Shown piece after piece: positions 30,553-39,955 of a stretch of 63,089 bases of DNA. Numbering within the stretch: position 1 is the stretch's first letter; each line of letters begins with the position of its first letter. Position numbers and translations under genes: made by a program. The DNA lies in contig JABDBP010000007.1 in NCBI GenBank assembly GCA_013288565.1, positions 1 to 63,089 on the forward strand, read 5' to 3'. The notes beneath the pieces are model-generated. The model was given only the letters and a program-made list of their open reading frames with translations. It was not told the DNA's origin and searched no databases. Origin of the DNA: Alphaproteobacteria bacterium (GTDB lineage: Bacteria; Pseudomonadota; Alphaproteobacteria; Rickettsiales; JABDBP01).

Positions 30553-30957
30553 ATGCTCCAATTCAACCTCATAACCCCCGAAAAAACCCTCATCTCCCAG
30601 AATGCCGAAATGGTTGTAATACCCGGCAAGGAAGGCGATTTCGGGGTGATGGAAGGCCATATGCCACTGATTTCCACTATCCGTCCCGGGGTGCTGGAAA
30701 TTTATGAGGGCGAGAAAGTTCTGGAGAGCATTTTTATCTCCAGCGGTTTTGCCGAAGCCGGCGGTGATAAATTAACGGTGCTGGCGCATGAGGCAATTCC
30801 GGTGAAAGACATCATCCTCGAAGATGCCCGCGCCAAGCTGAAAGATGCTGAGGAAAAATTAGTGGCACTCGAAGAAAAGCACCCCGACCGCCACCATTTC
30901 GAAGTGAAAGTCGTTATCGCCGAAACCATGATTCGGATAAAGGAAAGCCGGAACTAA
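30553..30957 (+). CDS. atpC: ATP synthase F1 epsilon subunit
   Basis: Rotor subunit that can inhibit ATP hydrolysis; 134 residues. The beta-sandwich N-terminal domain is recognisable from LQFNLITPEKTLISQNAEMVVIPGKEGDFGVMEGHMPLISTIRPG (family hallmark GKEGDFGVMEGHMPL). The C-terminal helical region (about 85-134) is intact. It normally follows atpD immediately; here the 115-residue gene intervenes with 1 nt to the atpC start. A 77-bp spacer follows. Confidence 0.94.
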   Translation: MLQFNLITPEKTLISQNAEMVVIPGKEGDFGVMEGHMPLISTIRPGVLEIYEGEKVLESIFISSGFAEAGGDKLTVLAHEAIPVKDIILEDARAKLKDAEEKLVALEEKHPDRHHFEVKVVIAETMIRIKESRN

Positions 30958-31034
30958 CTATAGCAATGTAATCGCCGGGCTTTCTTGCTAAACCAACTGG
31001 AAAACTTGCGGTGGCGATGGTATAATCGCCGTGA

Positions 31035-31862
31035 ATGACCGATAATCCTTATGTGATAAACCTTAACGGGTTTCATAAAACCGATGCCAGGAGATTGCTT
31101 GTAAGCATCTCACCGGTAGATGAGATTAAGTCTCTGAAAGATAGTCATAATCTACATTCGGTTGCAGCAGCATATTTGTTTACTAATAATGCCAATCCGG
31201 TTTTTAGCGATATAGCGGAGAAAATAAGTGAGGTAGCTAGAGGGAAAATTCCCGGAATATGTATTCATGGCTTTCCGATAGGAAAATTTAATAAGCTACC
31301 ACCAGATAGGATTTATAATTATATTAATTGGGCACTTTGGGCGGAAAGAAGTTCGCAGTTACTTTCTGCCATAACGGGAATGATAGGTCATCCAATTGCA
31401 TCTGCAGAAATGCTCAATGACTATTCATATTATGTGCCACCTGAAAAAGAAATTAATCTTGGCATAGAATTCAGGTATAAACACAAAATAAAATGGAATC
31501 ACCTTGTTGATCTAGGAGTTCCAACTTCAGAAAGCGTGCCACACACACATTTAATGACTGCGCTTTTTGGTGTAAATAGCGGCGGACCAGATATTGAAGG
31601 AAATGATCGCAACGCTACAACCGTTTATAATAGCGATAGAAGTGTGTTTTTAAGCGAACCTATTGGACGCGGTACATTCATATTAATAGGAGACGGAGTA
31701 GAGCACGGCAGAATTCCAGGATTCAAAAAGACAAATATGTTTTTGCGAGATGTGAGAGCGGTAAATTTTTCTACTGATAAACTATCAAGATTTAGCGAAG
31801 ACGAAATTAAGGAATATATAAAAGAGCATTTCACATCAAGAGAAGTGCGGGTGAGAAAATAA
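31035..31862 (+). CDS. AT-rich orphan, possible clavaminate-synthase-like Fe(II)/2-oxoglutarate oxygenase
   Basis: A 275-residue soluble protein with faint resemblance to the TauD/clavaminate-synthase-like family, especially asparagine oxygenase types. ICIHGFPIGKFNKLPPD (76-92) resembles their early LLLRGLPVG...LPPTP segment. PHTHLMTALFGV (169-180) sits where a His-x-Glu/Asp metal motif is expected, and GDGVEHGRIPGF (219-230) resembles the distal His-Gly-Arg, followed by LRDVRAV. If the alignment is right, the metal carboxylate is replaced by H172 (H170-T-H172). This is tentative; it may be unrelated. It is AT-rich, lies between atpC and map, and its stop is 10 bp before map. Confidence 0.45.
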   Translation: MTDNPYVINLNGFHKTDARRLLVSISPVDEIKSLKDSHNLHSVAAAYLFTNNANPVFSDIAEKISEVARGKIPGICIHGFPIGKFNKLPPDRIYNYINWALWAERSSQLLSAITGMIGHPIASAEMLNDYSYYVPPEKEINLGIEFRYKHKIKWNHLVDLGVPTSESVPHTHLMTALFGVNSGGPDIEGNDRNATTVYNSDRSVFLSEPIGRGTFILIGDGVEHGRIPGFKKTNMFLRDVRAVNFSTDKLSRFSEDEIKEYIKEHFTSREVRVRK

Positions 31863-31872
31863 AGCTTAACAC

Positions 31873-32667
31873 ATGGACGCTCGTAAAATCACTATCCATA
31901 CCCCGGAGGATTTCGCCGGAATGCGGCGCGCGGGAAAACTTGCGGCGGAGGTTTTGGATTACATCGCACCATTCGTGAAACCTGGCGTCGCCACCGAGCA
32001 TCTGGATAAATTATGCCATAACATGATCGTAGAAAACGGCGCAATTCCGGCACCACTCGGCTATAAGGGCTTCCCGAAATCGATCTGCACATCAGTAAAT
32101 CACGTCATCTGCCATGGCATCCCGGACGAAAAAAAATTGCAGGACGGCGATATCGTGAACATTGATGTCACCGTCATAGTCGACGGCTGGCACGGAGATA
32201 CTAGCCGCATGTTCTGGGCTGGCGAACCGGCGATAAAAGCAAAACGCCTCTGTCAGATCACATATGATGCGATGATGCTGGGAATTGCCGAAGTAGCACC
32301 GCGGAAAACCAGCGGTGACATCGGCCATGCCATCCAGACTCACGTAGAAAAACACGGGTTTTCGGTGGTGCGCGATTATTGCGGACATGGATTGGGAAAA
32401 GTTTTTCACACCGCGCCAAATATTTTGCATTACGGCAAAAAAGGTGAAGGCGTGCGGCTGGAAGAAGGAATGTTTTTCACCGTCGAGCCGATGGTGAACG
32501 TGGGCGGATACGAAACCCGGCTGAATAAGGTGGATAAATGGACGGTGACAACGCGTGATCGCTCACTATCCGCCCAGTTCGAGCATAGTTTGGGCGTCAC
32601 CGCGACCGGATATGAGATTTTTACCACATCGCCGAAGGGCCTAAATTTCCCGCCTTATTCCTTTTGA
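31873..32667 (+). CDS. map: Methionine aminopeptidase, type I
   Basis: Removes N-terminal Met from new proteins; 264 residues. Metal ligands are visible in VNIDVTVIVDGWHGDTSRMF (two Asp), the His in YCGHGLGKVFHTAP, and Glu residues in FTVEPMVNVG and SAQFEHSLGVT. The HGIPDEKKLQDGDIVNIDV stretch is typical. It starts 10 bp after the AT-rich orphan stop and is followed 3 bp later by radC. Confidence 0.96.
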   Translation: MDARKITIHTPEDFAGMRRAGKLAAEVLDYIAPFVKPGVATEHLDKLCHNMIVENGAIPAPLGYKGFPKSICTSVNHVICHGIPDEKKLQDGDIVNIDVTVIVDGWHGDTSRMFWAGEPAIKAKRLCQITYDAMMLGIAEVAPRKTSGDIGHAIQTHVEKHGFSVVRDYCGHGLGKVFHTAPNILHYGKKGEGVRLEEGMFFTVEPMVNVGGYETRLNKVDKWTVTTRDRSLSAQFEHSLGVTATGYEIFTTSPKGLNFPPYSF

Positions 32668-32670
32668 GCC

Positions 32671-33351
32671 ATGAAAGAAAAACCGCATTATCTCGGGCAC
32701 CGCAAACGCGTCAGGGAAAAATTCCTGAAAATCGGTGCAGCCGGTTTCGCCGACTACGAGATATTGGAAATTCTCCTGTTTTCCGCAAAGCCACGCGATG
32801 ACGTAAAACCGCTGGCGAAAAAATTAATCGCCAAATTCGGGAGCCTAGCCAAGGCACTAAGCGCCGATGCGGATGAACTTGCAAAAATCGAGGGTGTCGG
32901 CGAGGCGGCTATAGTTGCGTTAAAAATCACCCAGGAAGTTTGCTTGCGGATGCTGAAAGACGAGATCGAGAAGAAGCAGATAATCGGCTCATGGAAAGCA
33001 CTGCTAGAATATTGCCGCGCCAGCATGGGTCACAATAAAACTGAGCAGTTCCGCATATTTTTCCTAGATCTGAAAAACCGCCTGATCGCCGATGAATTGC
33101 AGCAGAAGGGAACGATTGATCATACTCCCGTTTATCCGCGCGAGGTGATAAAACGGGCGCTGGAACTAGGGAGCACTTCGATAATTTTAGCGCATAACCA
33201 TCCGAGCGGCGACCCGGAGCCATCGAAGGCCGATATAGAAATGACCAGGAAAATTATGTCGGCCGCTGCTCCGGTCAATATCCAAATTCACGACCACATC
33301 GTCATCGGTGGCGCCAAGCATTATTCATTCAAGGCGAATGGATTGATATAA
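32671..33351 (+). CDS. radC: RadC family JAB/MPN-domain protein
   Basis: A 226-residue RadC protein with an N-terminal helix-hairpin-helix region (LAKIEGVGEAAIVALK) and a C-terminal JAMM metal motif HNHPSGDPEPSKAD (about residues 173-186). The name comes from an old repair phenotype later traced to another gene; the true role of RadC is unclear. It begins 3 bp after map, and the map-radC pairing occurs in other alphaproteobacteria. Complete and of normal length. Confidence 0.93.
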   Translation: MKEKPHYLGHRKRVREKFLKIGAAGFADYEILEILLFSAKPRDDVKPLAKKLIAKFGSLAKALSADADELAKIEGVGEAAIVALKITQEVCLRMLKDEIEKKQIIGSWKALLEYCRASMGHNKTEQFRIFFLDLKNRLIADELQQKGTIDHTPVYPREVIKRALELGSTSIILAHNHPSGDPEPSKADIEMTRKIMSAAAPVNIQIHDHIVIGGAKHYSFKANGLI

Positions 33352-33410
33352 AGAGACCATGAGTTGTAGCCAACCACTCTAATCTATACTATTGATGTGG
33401 CCGTAATTGA

Positions 33411-34370
33411 ATGAAGATACTTTTTGTTACTTGGAATCGTATCGGGGACGCGGTTCTTTCAACCGGGCTGCTGTCGTACCTGATTACGAAGCATCCGGGG
33501 GCGAGAATCACCGTTGCCTGCGGCGAAATTTCCGAGCCGATATTCAAGAATCTGCCTGGTCTGGAGCGGATAATAACAGTCCGTAAAAGACGTTTTAAAT
33601 TTCACTGGCTGTTACTATACAAAGAAGTGTGCCGGGAGCGGTGGGACCTTGTGGTGGATTTAAAAAATTCGCCGATATCGTATTTGCTTATGACCAAGAA
33701 GAGAAAGATTTACCGCTCATCGCCCAGGAGAAAAAACCACAAAGTCGAGCAGCTTGCTAAATTATTTGGTGTCAGTGGCAGAGAAGCCCGACCGACTCTA
33801 TGGATAAGCCACGAAGAACAAGAAAGGGCGGCGTCCATGCTACCGCCGGGGCCGAACTATATAGTAATTGCGCCGACCGCAAACTGGCCTGGCAAAGAGT
33901 GGCCACTTTCATATTTTTCTGAGCTGGTGTCGCGGCTGCTTTCCGTAGAATCGCGGCTTAAGGGCATAAAGTTCGTTGTACTTGCGGCGGAAGGCGAGAA
34001 GGAAAGGATATTGCCTTTCATAAATTCCCTACCACACGGATCATATATAGACCTTGCCGGCCGGACTGAATTGTCAATCGTGCCGGCGATATTGTCTAGA
34101 GCCTCGCTTTTCATCGGAAATGATTCCGGGCTTATGCACATGGCCACTGCCTCCAGAATACCGACTATCGCCCTATTTGGCCCCACCAACGATGCGGTTT
34201 ACGGGCCATGGGGCGACAAAGCGATAGTAATAAGATCGGAAAAATCTTGGCAGGAATTGTTCAAATCCTACGCTGGCGATAGTTTGATGAGGGACATAAG
34301 CCCGGCAAAAGTGGAAGCCGCGGTATATCAAATTTCACAGAAAGCGCCAATGATGGAGAATGTAGCTTAA
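33411..34370 (+). CDS. Glycosyltransferase family 9 (heptosyltransferase-like)
   Basis: A 319-residue GT9 protein of the ADP-heptose:LPS heptosyltransferase type, acting on the inner face of the inner membrane. The start MKILFVTWNRIGDAVLSTGLL gives the N-terminal Rossmann loop. The acceptor/donor region GNDSGLMHMATASRIPTIALFGPTNDAVYGPW is diagnostic of the family. The residues between contain NWPGKEWPLSYFSELV. It could be WaaC, WaaF or another GT9. Its end overlaps the argF end (converging) by 4 nt. A HAD phosphatase resembling GmhB is at 50499-51059. Confidence 0.88.
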   Translation: MKILFVTWNRIGDAVLSTGLLSYLITKHPGARITVACGEISEPIFKNLPGLERIITVRKRRFKFHWLLLYKEVCRERWDLVVDLKNSPISYLLMTKKRKIYRSSPRRKNHKVEQLAKLFGVSGREARPTLWISHEEQERAASMLPPGPNYIVIAPTANWPGKEWPLSYFSELVSRLLSVESRLKGIKFVVLAAEGEKERILPFINSLPHGSYIDLAGRTELSIVPAILSRASLFIGNDSGLMHMATASRIPTIALFGPTNDAVYGPWGDKAIVIRSEKSWQELFKSYAGDSLMRDISPAKVEAAVYQISQKAPMMENVA

Positions 34371-35287
34371 AGTTTTCCCAAGCACCAGAGCATGATCGCT
34401 TTCTGCGCGTGAAGCCGGTTTTCCGCCTCGTCCCACACTACCGATTGCGGCCCGTCGATTACTTCGGCAGTAACTTCTTCGCCACGGTGCGCTGGCAGGC
34501 AGTGCATGAAAATTGCATCCTTTTTCGCTAGTGCCATCAGTTTTTTATTCACCTGAAAAGCTTTTAATTCCTCGATTTTTTTCCGCGCGATTACGTCGTC
34601 CAAATGTTCCTCGCCCATCGAAAGCCAGCAATCGGTGACAATGCAATCGGCGTTTTCCAGCGCTTTTTTTAAAGACAGAATTGCCACGTTATCACTATTT
34701 TTTTTCGCCCATTTCAGAATTTCCAAAGAGGGACGCACCGATTCCGGCGTTGCTATCTTAAGCGTGAAATCCAGGCGGCAGGCGGCGTGAATCCAGGAGT
34801 TCAGCACGTTATTGCTATCGCCGACCCAGGTTACGTTTTTGCCTTTTATACTGCCTTTTTTCTCTTCGAAAGTGAGGATATCGGCCATTATCTGGCAGGG
34901 ATGGCTGTAATCGGTCAGGCCGTTTATCACCGGAACACTCGAGTTTTCCGCCATTTCCAGTAATGTTTCGTGGCGGAAACAGCGGATCATTATCAGGTCA
35001 ACGTAACGCGAAATGACGCGTGCGGTATCGGCGACGGTCTCGCCGCGTCCGAGCTGGATGTCGGTATGATTCAAGGAGATCGCGCTGCCGCCCTGTTCGA
35101 TGATTCCTGCCTCGAATGAAATACGGGTGCGCGTGGAGGGTTTCTCGAAGATCATCGCAATTTTTTTGTCTTTTAGCAGTTTTCCGTAGCGATTTTTCTT
35201 AACCTTTTCCGCGGCTTTCAGGATCTTTCGCAAAGACACTGCGTCAAAATTATCGAGATCGAGGAAATGGTTTGGGGATTTTTTCAT
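34367..35287 (-). CDS. argF: Ornithine carbamoyltransferase
   Basis: Makes citrulline from ornithine and carbamoyl phosphate in arginine synthesis; 306 residues. The carbamoyl-phosphate motif STRTR is in [12 protein letters not shown], the second substrate motif is [11 protein letters not shown], and the ornithine-site motif is [11 protein letters not shown]. The ATG overlaps the argD stop by 4 nt, so argD-argF is one coupled unit, the usual alphaproteobacterial order. Confidence 0.96.
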   Translation of the reverse strand: MKKSPNHFLDLDNFDAVSLRKILKAAEKVKKNRYGKLLKDKKIAMIFEKPSTRTRISFEAGIIEQGGSAISLNHTDIQLGRGETVADTARVISRYVDLIMIRCFRHETLLEMAENSSVPVINGLTDYSHPCQIMADILTFEEKKGSIKGKNVTWVGDSNNVLNSWIHAACRLDFTLKIATPESVRPSLEILKWAKKNSDNVAILSLKKALENADCIVTDCWLSMGEEHLDDVIARKKIEELKAFQVNKKLMALAKKDAIFMHCLPAHRGEEVTAEVIDGPQSVVWDEAENRLHAQKAIMLWCLGKL

Positions 35288-36456
35288 TTTTTTATCTCCG
35301 CACAGGCCAGACCAATCAATTCTACTGCCCGGTAGATATGCTCGTTTTCGACGATGAGCGGCGGCAATATCCGCACCACATTATCCGAAGCGGGCGCGGT
35401 GAGCAATCCGAGATCGCGAAGTTTTGCGGTGAAATCCTTGCTCTCGCCCACAACCTTCAGGCCAAGCATCAGACCAACCCCACGCACTTCCTTGATTATC
35501 GATGGGTATAATTTCTGCAAACCCTCCAGCCGGGATTTTAAAAACTCACCTTTTTCCACGACGTTTTTTAAGAAACCCGATTTAAGTATCGTATCCATCA
35601 CCGCATTGCCGACTGCCATTGCCAAGGGGTTTGAGCCGTAAGTTGAGCCGTGGCTGCCGGGTTTCATCCCTTGCGCCGCTTTTTCATTGGCGAGGCAAGC
35701 CCCAAGCGGAAATCCGCCACCGATTCCCTTCGCTGCTGCTACGATATCCGGCTTGATTCCGGCCAGTTCATGCGCGAATAATTTTCCGCTGCGACCCATA
35801 CCGGATTGGATTTCGTCAAGGAAGAGCAGTAGCTCATTTTCGTCGCAGATTTTTCTTAAATTCTGCAAAAATTCTTTCGGTGCGACGCGAATGCCACCTT
35901 CGCCCTGTATTGGCTCAATGAGGATAGCAGCGGTTTTTGGGTTGATCGCATTTTTTACTGCCTCTATGTCCAAAAACGGCACGTGATCGAAACCATCGAC
36001 CTCCGGCTCGAATCCTTTGAGCAGTTTTTCTTCGCCCGCTGCGGAAATTGTTGCAAGCGTCCGGCCGTGGAAACTGCCTTTGAAAGTGATGATGCGATAA
36101 CGCTTCGGCTGGCCTATTTCATCGAAATACTTCCGTACCATTTTTATTCCGCATTCCACCGCCTCAGCACCGGAATTGCAGAAAAAAACTGTATCGGCGA
36201 AAGTGTTCCCAGTGAGCTTCCCCGCTAATTCATCCAGCCCAGGGATTTGGTATAAATTAGAAAGGTGCCAGAATTTTTTCGCCTGCCGAGTTAGCGCCCG
36301 CACCAATTTCGGATGCGAATAACCGAGCGCGTTCACAGCGATTCCAGCTGCGAAATCTAGGTACTTCCGGCCGTTTTCGGCATAAAGCCATACACCCTTG
36401 CCGTGGGTGAAGCTTAAAGACGAACGGTTATAAACTGGTAGGACGTGCGGAATCAA
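35284..36456 (-). CDS. argD: Acetylornithine aminotransferase
   Basis: PLP aminotransferase of arginine (and possibly lysine) synthesis; 390 residues. The PLP lysine is in [15 protein letters not shown], preceded by [15 protein letters not shown]; the cofactor loop is [16 protein letters not shown]. The likely start is a TTG at 36454-36456, giving (M)[15 protein letters not shown], which matches family N-termini. GAGGGG lies about 9 nt upstream on the minus strand. First gene of the argD-argF pair. Confidence 0.95.
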   Translation of the reverse strand: MIPHVLPVYNRSSLSFTHGKGVWLYAENGRKYLDFAAGIAVNALGYSHPKLVRALTRQAKKFWHLSNLYQIPGLDELAGKLTGNTFADTVFFCNSGAEAVECGIKMVRKYFDEIGQPKRYRIITFKGSFHGRTLATISAAGEEKLLKGFEPEVDGFDHVPFLDIEAVKNAINPKTAAILIEPIQGEGGIRVAPKEFLQNLRKICDENELLLFLDEIQSGMGRSGKLFAHELAGIKPDIVAAAKGIGGGFPLGACLANEKAAQGMKPGSHGSTYGSNPLAMAVGNAVMDTILKSGFLKNVVEKGEFLKSRLEGLQKLYPSIIKEVRGVGLMLGLKVVGESKDFTAKLRDLGLLTAPASDNVVRILPPLIVENEHIYRAVELIGLACAEIKK

Positions 36457-36542
36457 TTTGCTAAATCCCCTCTAAAAACTTGAGTATATCAGTCGATTAT
36501 GCGGTATTGTCAATAAACTATTGTTCCTGTTATTAAGGGTGC

Positions 36543-36725
36543 ATGAGCGACGAAGGATACATAATAGAATACCGAAAAGTCGGCAATTCGGTGAAGGTTA
36601 GCGCCATCGATACCGCAAGCATGACAGAAGTTTCCGTGATCGCCCCACCACGCATGAGCCGGAAAAATATGGCCAATCTGGCTATAAAAAAATTATTGTA
36701 CGTGATGGGAAAAGCGAAGCGCTGA
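36543..36725 (+). CDS. Conserved small alphaproteobacterial protein (DUF6898-like)
   Basis: A 60-residue protein, MSDEGYIIEYRKVGNSVKVS and onward, resembling a small conserved alphaproteobacterial family (DUF6898, often misannotated as serine hydroxymethyltransferase). It has the pattern (E/G)xYIExRxVGNSVKVxAID followed by a short basic helix (NLAIKKLLYVMGKAKR). Function unknown. It has no signal or membrane segment. The stop codon directly abuts the pmbA stop on the other strand, with no intervening base. It supports the class assignment of the genome. Confidence 0.72.
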   Translation: MSDEGYIIEYRKVGNSVKVSAIDTASMTEVSVIAPPRMSRKNMANLAIKKLLYVMGKAKR

Positions 36726-38078
36726 CTAATCCCCCGCGACCGTCATTCCTTCTATCCGTAGTGTTGGGGAGTTGGTGGAATGCAGGAATTCCAAATCGTT
36801 AGCCGGTGTCAGGTTTGCAAACATTTCCGCTAGGTTCCCCGCGATGGTGACTTCACTAACCGGATATGTAATCTCGCCGTTTTCGATCCAGAATCCTGAA
36901 GCACCCTGGCTGTAATCGCCGGTGATGATGTTGATTCCCATGCCGAACGCCTCGGTGATATAAAACCCGTTTTTTATTTCCGCAATCATTTGCTTAACCG
37001 GGATTTTGCCGTTTTCCATGTATAGGTTGGTGGAATGCGGCAAGGGAGGCGATGAAATGCCGCGCGATGCGCGCCCGTTGGTTTTCAATCTCAGTTGATT
37101 GGCCGAGCGGATATCCAACAGCCAGCTTTTCAAGATTCCGTTTTCCACCAGCACGATTTTCTTGCCCGTGACGCCCTCGCCGTCGAACGGCCTAGAGGCC
37201 AGTCCGCGTTTCCGTTCCGGGTCGTCGATGATGTTGATGCCTGGGCCAAAAATCTTTTCTCCCATTTTATCCTTGAGGAAGCTGGTTTTTCTGGCGATGG
37301 ACGCACCGTTTATCGCCGATGCAAAAGTGCCGACCAGCTCCCTGGCGATGCGCGCTTCGAATATCACCGGGACCTGCGCTGTGGCAACCTTCCTCGGATT
37401 TAATTTCGCTGCTGCTCGCCCACCCGCCGTTTTTCCTATTTCCTCTGGGGATTTCAGGTCGGAGAAGAAAATGGCGCTGCTGTAATCGTAATCGGTTTCC
37501 ATTTTGCCGTCTTTCCCGGCGATGACTGAAACCGATACAGAAGAATTTGAAGTATCGAACTGATGCGCGAATTTCTTACTCGTCGCCAACGAAATTTTAT
37601 TTTGCCCGTAATGCGCTTCCGCGCCTTCGGAATTGATAACGTTTTTCACGTTAAGCGCTGCCGTCTCGGTCTTTTTCGCATTTTCGATGAGAGTTTCTAT
37701 CGAGGGTTCTTTTGCATCATAAATTTCCAAATTCTTTGTTTTTTCTGGCGATTTTGAATGATTGGCGAGGGAAACATACGGGTCTTCCGGCGCAGCTTTC
37801 GCCATTGCGATTCCCTGATCGATCATGCGGTCCAAAACTTTTTTGGTTACATCATTCGATGAAACTATCGCCTGTTTCATCCCTTTGTTCGTGGCAAAAA
37901 ATATGCGGATGCCGAGGTCTTTTGATTCTGAACGCTCGACGGTTTCGGTCGCCCCTAGCCGGGTTCTGACGCTCAATTCCCGGCTCTCGACCATGAACGC
38001 ATCGGCGCTGTCAGCGCCGTCGGAGCGGATTTTTTTTATGCAGTAATGGAGGGTTTCGAGTGCGTTCTGGTTTTTCAT
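36726..38078 (-). CDS. pmbA: Metalloprotease-related protein PmbA/TldE
   Basis: Partner of TldD in a two-protein complex that trims peptides and antitoxins; PmbA/TldE itself lacks the zinc site. The ATG at 38078 gives 450 residues (MKNQNALETLHYCIKK), the family length; an upstream extension would run into nadA and looks spurious. Family features are RLGATETVERSESKDLGIRIF near the N-terminus and SGFWIENGEITYPVSEVTIAGNLAEMF (GxxVENGE-type block) near the C-terminus. It starts 7 nt after the nadA stop. No tldD gene is in the window. Confidence 0.92.
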   Translation of the reverse strand: MKNQNALETLHYCIKKIRSDGADSADAFMVESRELSVRTRLGATETVERSESKDLGIRIFFATNKGMKQAIVSSNDVTKKVLDRMIDQGIAMAKAAPEDPYVSLANHSKSPEKTKNLEIYDAKEPSIETLIENAKKTETAALNVKNVINSEGAEAHYGQNKISLATSKKFAHQFDTSNSSVSVSVIAGKDGKMETDYDYSSAIFFSDLKSPEEIGKTAGGRAAAKLNPRKVATAQVPVIFEARIARELVGTFASAINGASIARKTSFLKDKMGEKIFGPGINIIDDPERKRGLASRPFDGEGVTGKKIVLVENGILKSWLLDIRSANQLRLKTNGRASRGISSPPLPHSTNLYMENGKIPVKQMIAEIKNGFYITEAFGMGINIITGDYSQGASGFWIENGEITYPVSEVTIAGNLAEMFANLTPANDLEFLHSTNSPTLRIEGMTVAGD

Positions 38079-38085
38079 GATAACA

Positions 38086-39048
38086 CTATTTAGACATCTC
38101 CAGCATCTTATCCAGCGATTTCTTCGCGGCAATACGGATGTTTTCATCCAGCTCCAGCGCCGGGGATTTCGCCGCCATGCACATATATAATTTCTCCAGC
38201 GTATTCAACTTCATATGCGGACAATCGTTGCAGGTGGCGCAGGCGCCTTCCGAGGTGCCGGGGACGGTGAAAAACACACTGCCCGGCGATTTCGCTTTCA
38301 TTTGATGAATGATTCCCGACTCGGTAAGCACGATGAATTTTTTGCCCGAGTGCTCGGCGGCGAATTTCAATAGCGATGATGTCGAACCGATATGGTCGGC
38401 GCGTGCCAGCAAGTTTTCCGGGCATTCCGGATGGGCAATGGTGAAAGCATCCGGATGATTCGTCTGTAATTTTATCAATTCTCGCTCAGAAAACTGCTCA
38501 TGCACGATGCAGGTTCCCTCCCACAGTAGCATTTTCCGTCCAGTTTTTTTCTCCAGGTATTTTCCCAGATATTTATCCGGTGCAAACAGAATCGGCTGGT
38601 TTTCCGGGATTTGCCGGATGATGGATTCGGCGTTGGCGCTGGTGACGATAATGTCCGAAAGCGCCTTCACTTCAGCCGAGCAATTAATATATGTGAGTGC
38701 GATGTGATCAGGGTTTTGCTCGCGGAATTTTTTGAAAGCGGCGGGCGGGCATGAGGTCTCTAACGAGCATCCGGCGTTTAAATCTGGCAATAACACCAGC
38801 TTTTGTGGCGAAAGGATTTTCGCCACTTCCGCCATGAATTTCACGCCGCAGAAAACGATGACGTCGGCCTTTGCCGCCGCCGCTTTGCGCGATAAATCCA
38901 GCGAATCGCCGACGAAATCCGCGATATCCTGTATATCCCCGTCCTGATAATAATGCGCCAGGATGACGGCATTCATCTCACGCCGCAGCCGGTTTATCTC
39001 ATCTTCCAGGTCGAGATATGGGTTGATTTTTAATGCGGTATTGGGCAT
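38086..39048 (-). CDS. nadA: Quinolinate synthase A
   Basis: Condenses iminoaspartate and dihydroxyacetone phosphate to quinolinate, an early NAD step; 320 residues. It needs a [4Fe-4S] cluster held by three Cys, seen in [13 protein letters not shown], in the central [11 protein letters not shown] region, and in the C-terminal half ([20 protein letters not shown] and [13 protein letters not shown]). [25 protein letters not shown] is the family N-terminus. No nadB or nadC gene is nearby; the downstream gene is pmbA. A CtrA box lies 32 bp upstream of the start but points the other way. Confidence 0.95.
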   Translation of the reverse strand: MPNTALKINPYLDLEDEINRLRREMNAVILAHYYQDGDIQDIADFVGDSLDLSRKAAAAKADVIVFCGVKFMAEVAKILSPQKLVLLPDLNAGCSLETSCPPAAFKKFREQNPDHIALTYINCSAEVKALSDIIVTSANAESIIRQIPENQPILFAPDKYLGKYLEKKTGRKMLLWEGTCIVHEQFSERELIKLQTNHPDAFTIAHPECPENLLARADHIGSTSSLLKFAAEHSGKKFIVLTESGIIHQMKAKSPGSVFFTVPGTSEGACATCNDCPHMKLNTLEKLYMCMAAKSPALELDENIRIAAKKSLDKMLEMSK

Positions 39049-39080
39049 TTATAAAAAATTTCCATGGCTTTTTGCCATCG

Positions 39081-39096
39081 TTAACCTTTTATTAAC
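39081..39096 (+). promoter_or_regulatory. Predicted CtrA binding site
   Basis: The plus strand reads TTAACCTTTTATTAAC, a match to TTAA-N7-TTAAC. Compared with the other boxes in this window, its asymmetric part faces the NlpD-like lipoprotein gene (start 39196, 99 bp away). On the other side it is 32 bp before the nadA start, close enough to affect that promoter. A cell-envelope division gene would be a sensible CtrA target. Confidence 0.68.
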
Positions 39097-39195
39097 TATT
39101 TTATGACGCTATTTGCAAGAATATATTGTAAAAAATTGCGGAAAATCAATAAGGCAGATTCAATTAATAGTGAAATGGTTATATAGTCCACACAA

Positions 39196-39900
39196 ATGAA
39201 AATTTTTCTCAGCATTTTTTTCGCCACCCTGCTGGCCGCGTGTGCCGTATCGGATGAGGCGCCGGTAAAACCTACGGAAATCAACCCAGCAGAGGCGATA
39301 TATATAGTAAAGGATAACGATACGCTGCCGATTATCGCAAAAAAACTAGCGGTGGATTTGCCGGCGCTGGCGGCGGTGAATAATCTAGAATCACCGTATG
39401 AACTACATCAGGGCCAGGAATTGAAATTGCCATCTAGTCCCGTCCCCCCGTCAGCCGTGAAATCGGCGCCCTCGCCGCCGGTTAAAATCGTCGTAAAACC
39501 AAAGGAATTGCCTAAGAAACTCACACCACAGAAATTCATCTGGCCGCTGAAAGGTAAGGTAACAGCTAAGTTTGGGCCTTTGAATGGTGGCATGTTCAAC
39601 AATGGAATAAACATAGTGGGAACCGAAGGCCAGGAAGTAAAAGCCATAGCCGACGGCGAAATCATCTATATCGGAACCAACATCAAAGGTTACGGAAACC
39701 TACTGGTACTAAAGCATTACGGCGGCTGGTTCAGTGCCTATTCATGTAAGAAAATCGCCGCAGTCAAAAAAGGTGAAATAGTGGGTCAGGGCCAAATCAT
39801 CAGCTATATTGGTGCAACGGAAGAGCGTAAGGTACCCCAGTTGCACCTGGTTTTACGGAAGAAAAAGAAACTCGTTGATCCGCTGGTTTATCTGCACTAG
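39196..39900 (+). CDS. LysM/M23-domain lipoprotein with degenerate peptidase site (NlpD-like)
   Basis: A 234-residue lipoprotein. The signal ends in the lipobox LAAC (C16), a LysM domain covers about residues 35-78 (YIVKDNDTLPIIAKK...), and a Pro-rich linker leads to an M23 domain (about 113-234). All zinc positions are altered: HxGxD has become NNGIN (135-139), the YAHL-type motif reads YSC (182-184), and the HLHF motif reads QLHL (215-218). Such inactive M23 proteins (NlpD, EnvC) activate cell-wall amidases at division rather than cut peptidoglycan. The gene precedes yajC-secD, its usual alphaproteobacterial neighbourhood. A CtrA box is upstream. Confidence 0.88.
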   Translation: MKIFLSIFFATLLAACAVSDEAPVKPTEINPAEAIYIVKDNDTLPIIAKKLAVDLPALAAVNNLESPYELHQGQELKLPSSPVPPSAVKSAPSPPVKIVVKPKELPKKLTPQKFIWPLKGKVTAKFGPLNGGMFNNGINIVGTEGQEVKAIADGEIIYIGTNIKGYGNLLVLKHYGGWFSAYSCKKIAAVKKGEIVGQGQIISYIGATEERKVPQLHLVLRKKKKLVDPLVYLH

Positions 39901-39955
39901 ACGATTGCAACTTCACCCATTATGTTCCATCCATTAAAACAAGGAGGGTATTATT

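Noticed and set aside
30958-31034. Spacer after atpC examined for a tRNA
   Set aside because: No cloverleaf arms or T-loop motif; no tRNA was found in any spacer of the window.
36079-38147. Longer pmbA start giving a 473-residue protein
   Set aside because: The extra 23 residues ([11 protein letters not shown]...) are unlike the family and overlap nadA; the ATG at 38078 fits.
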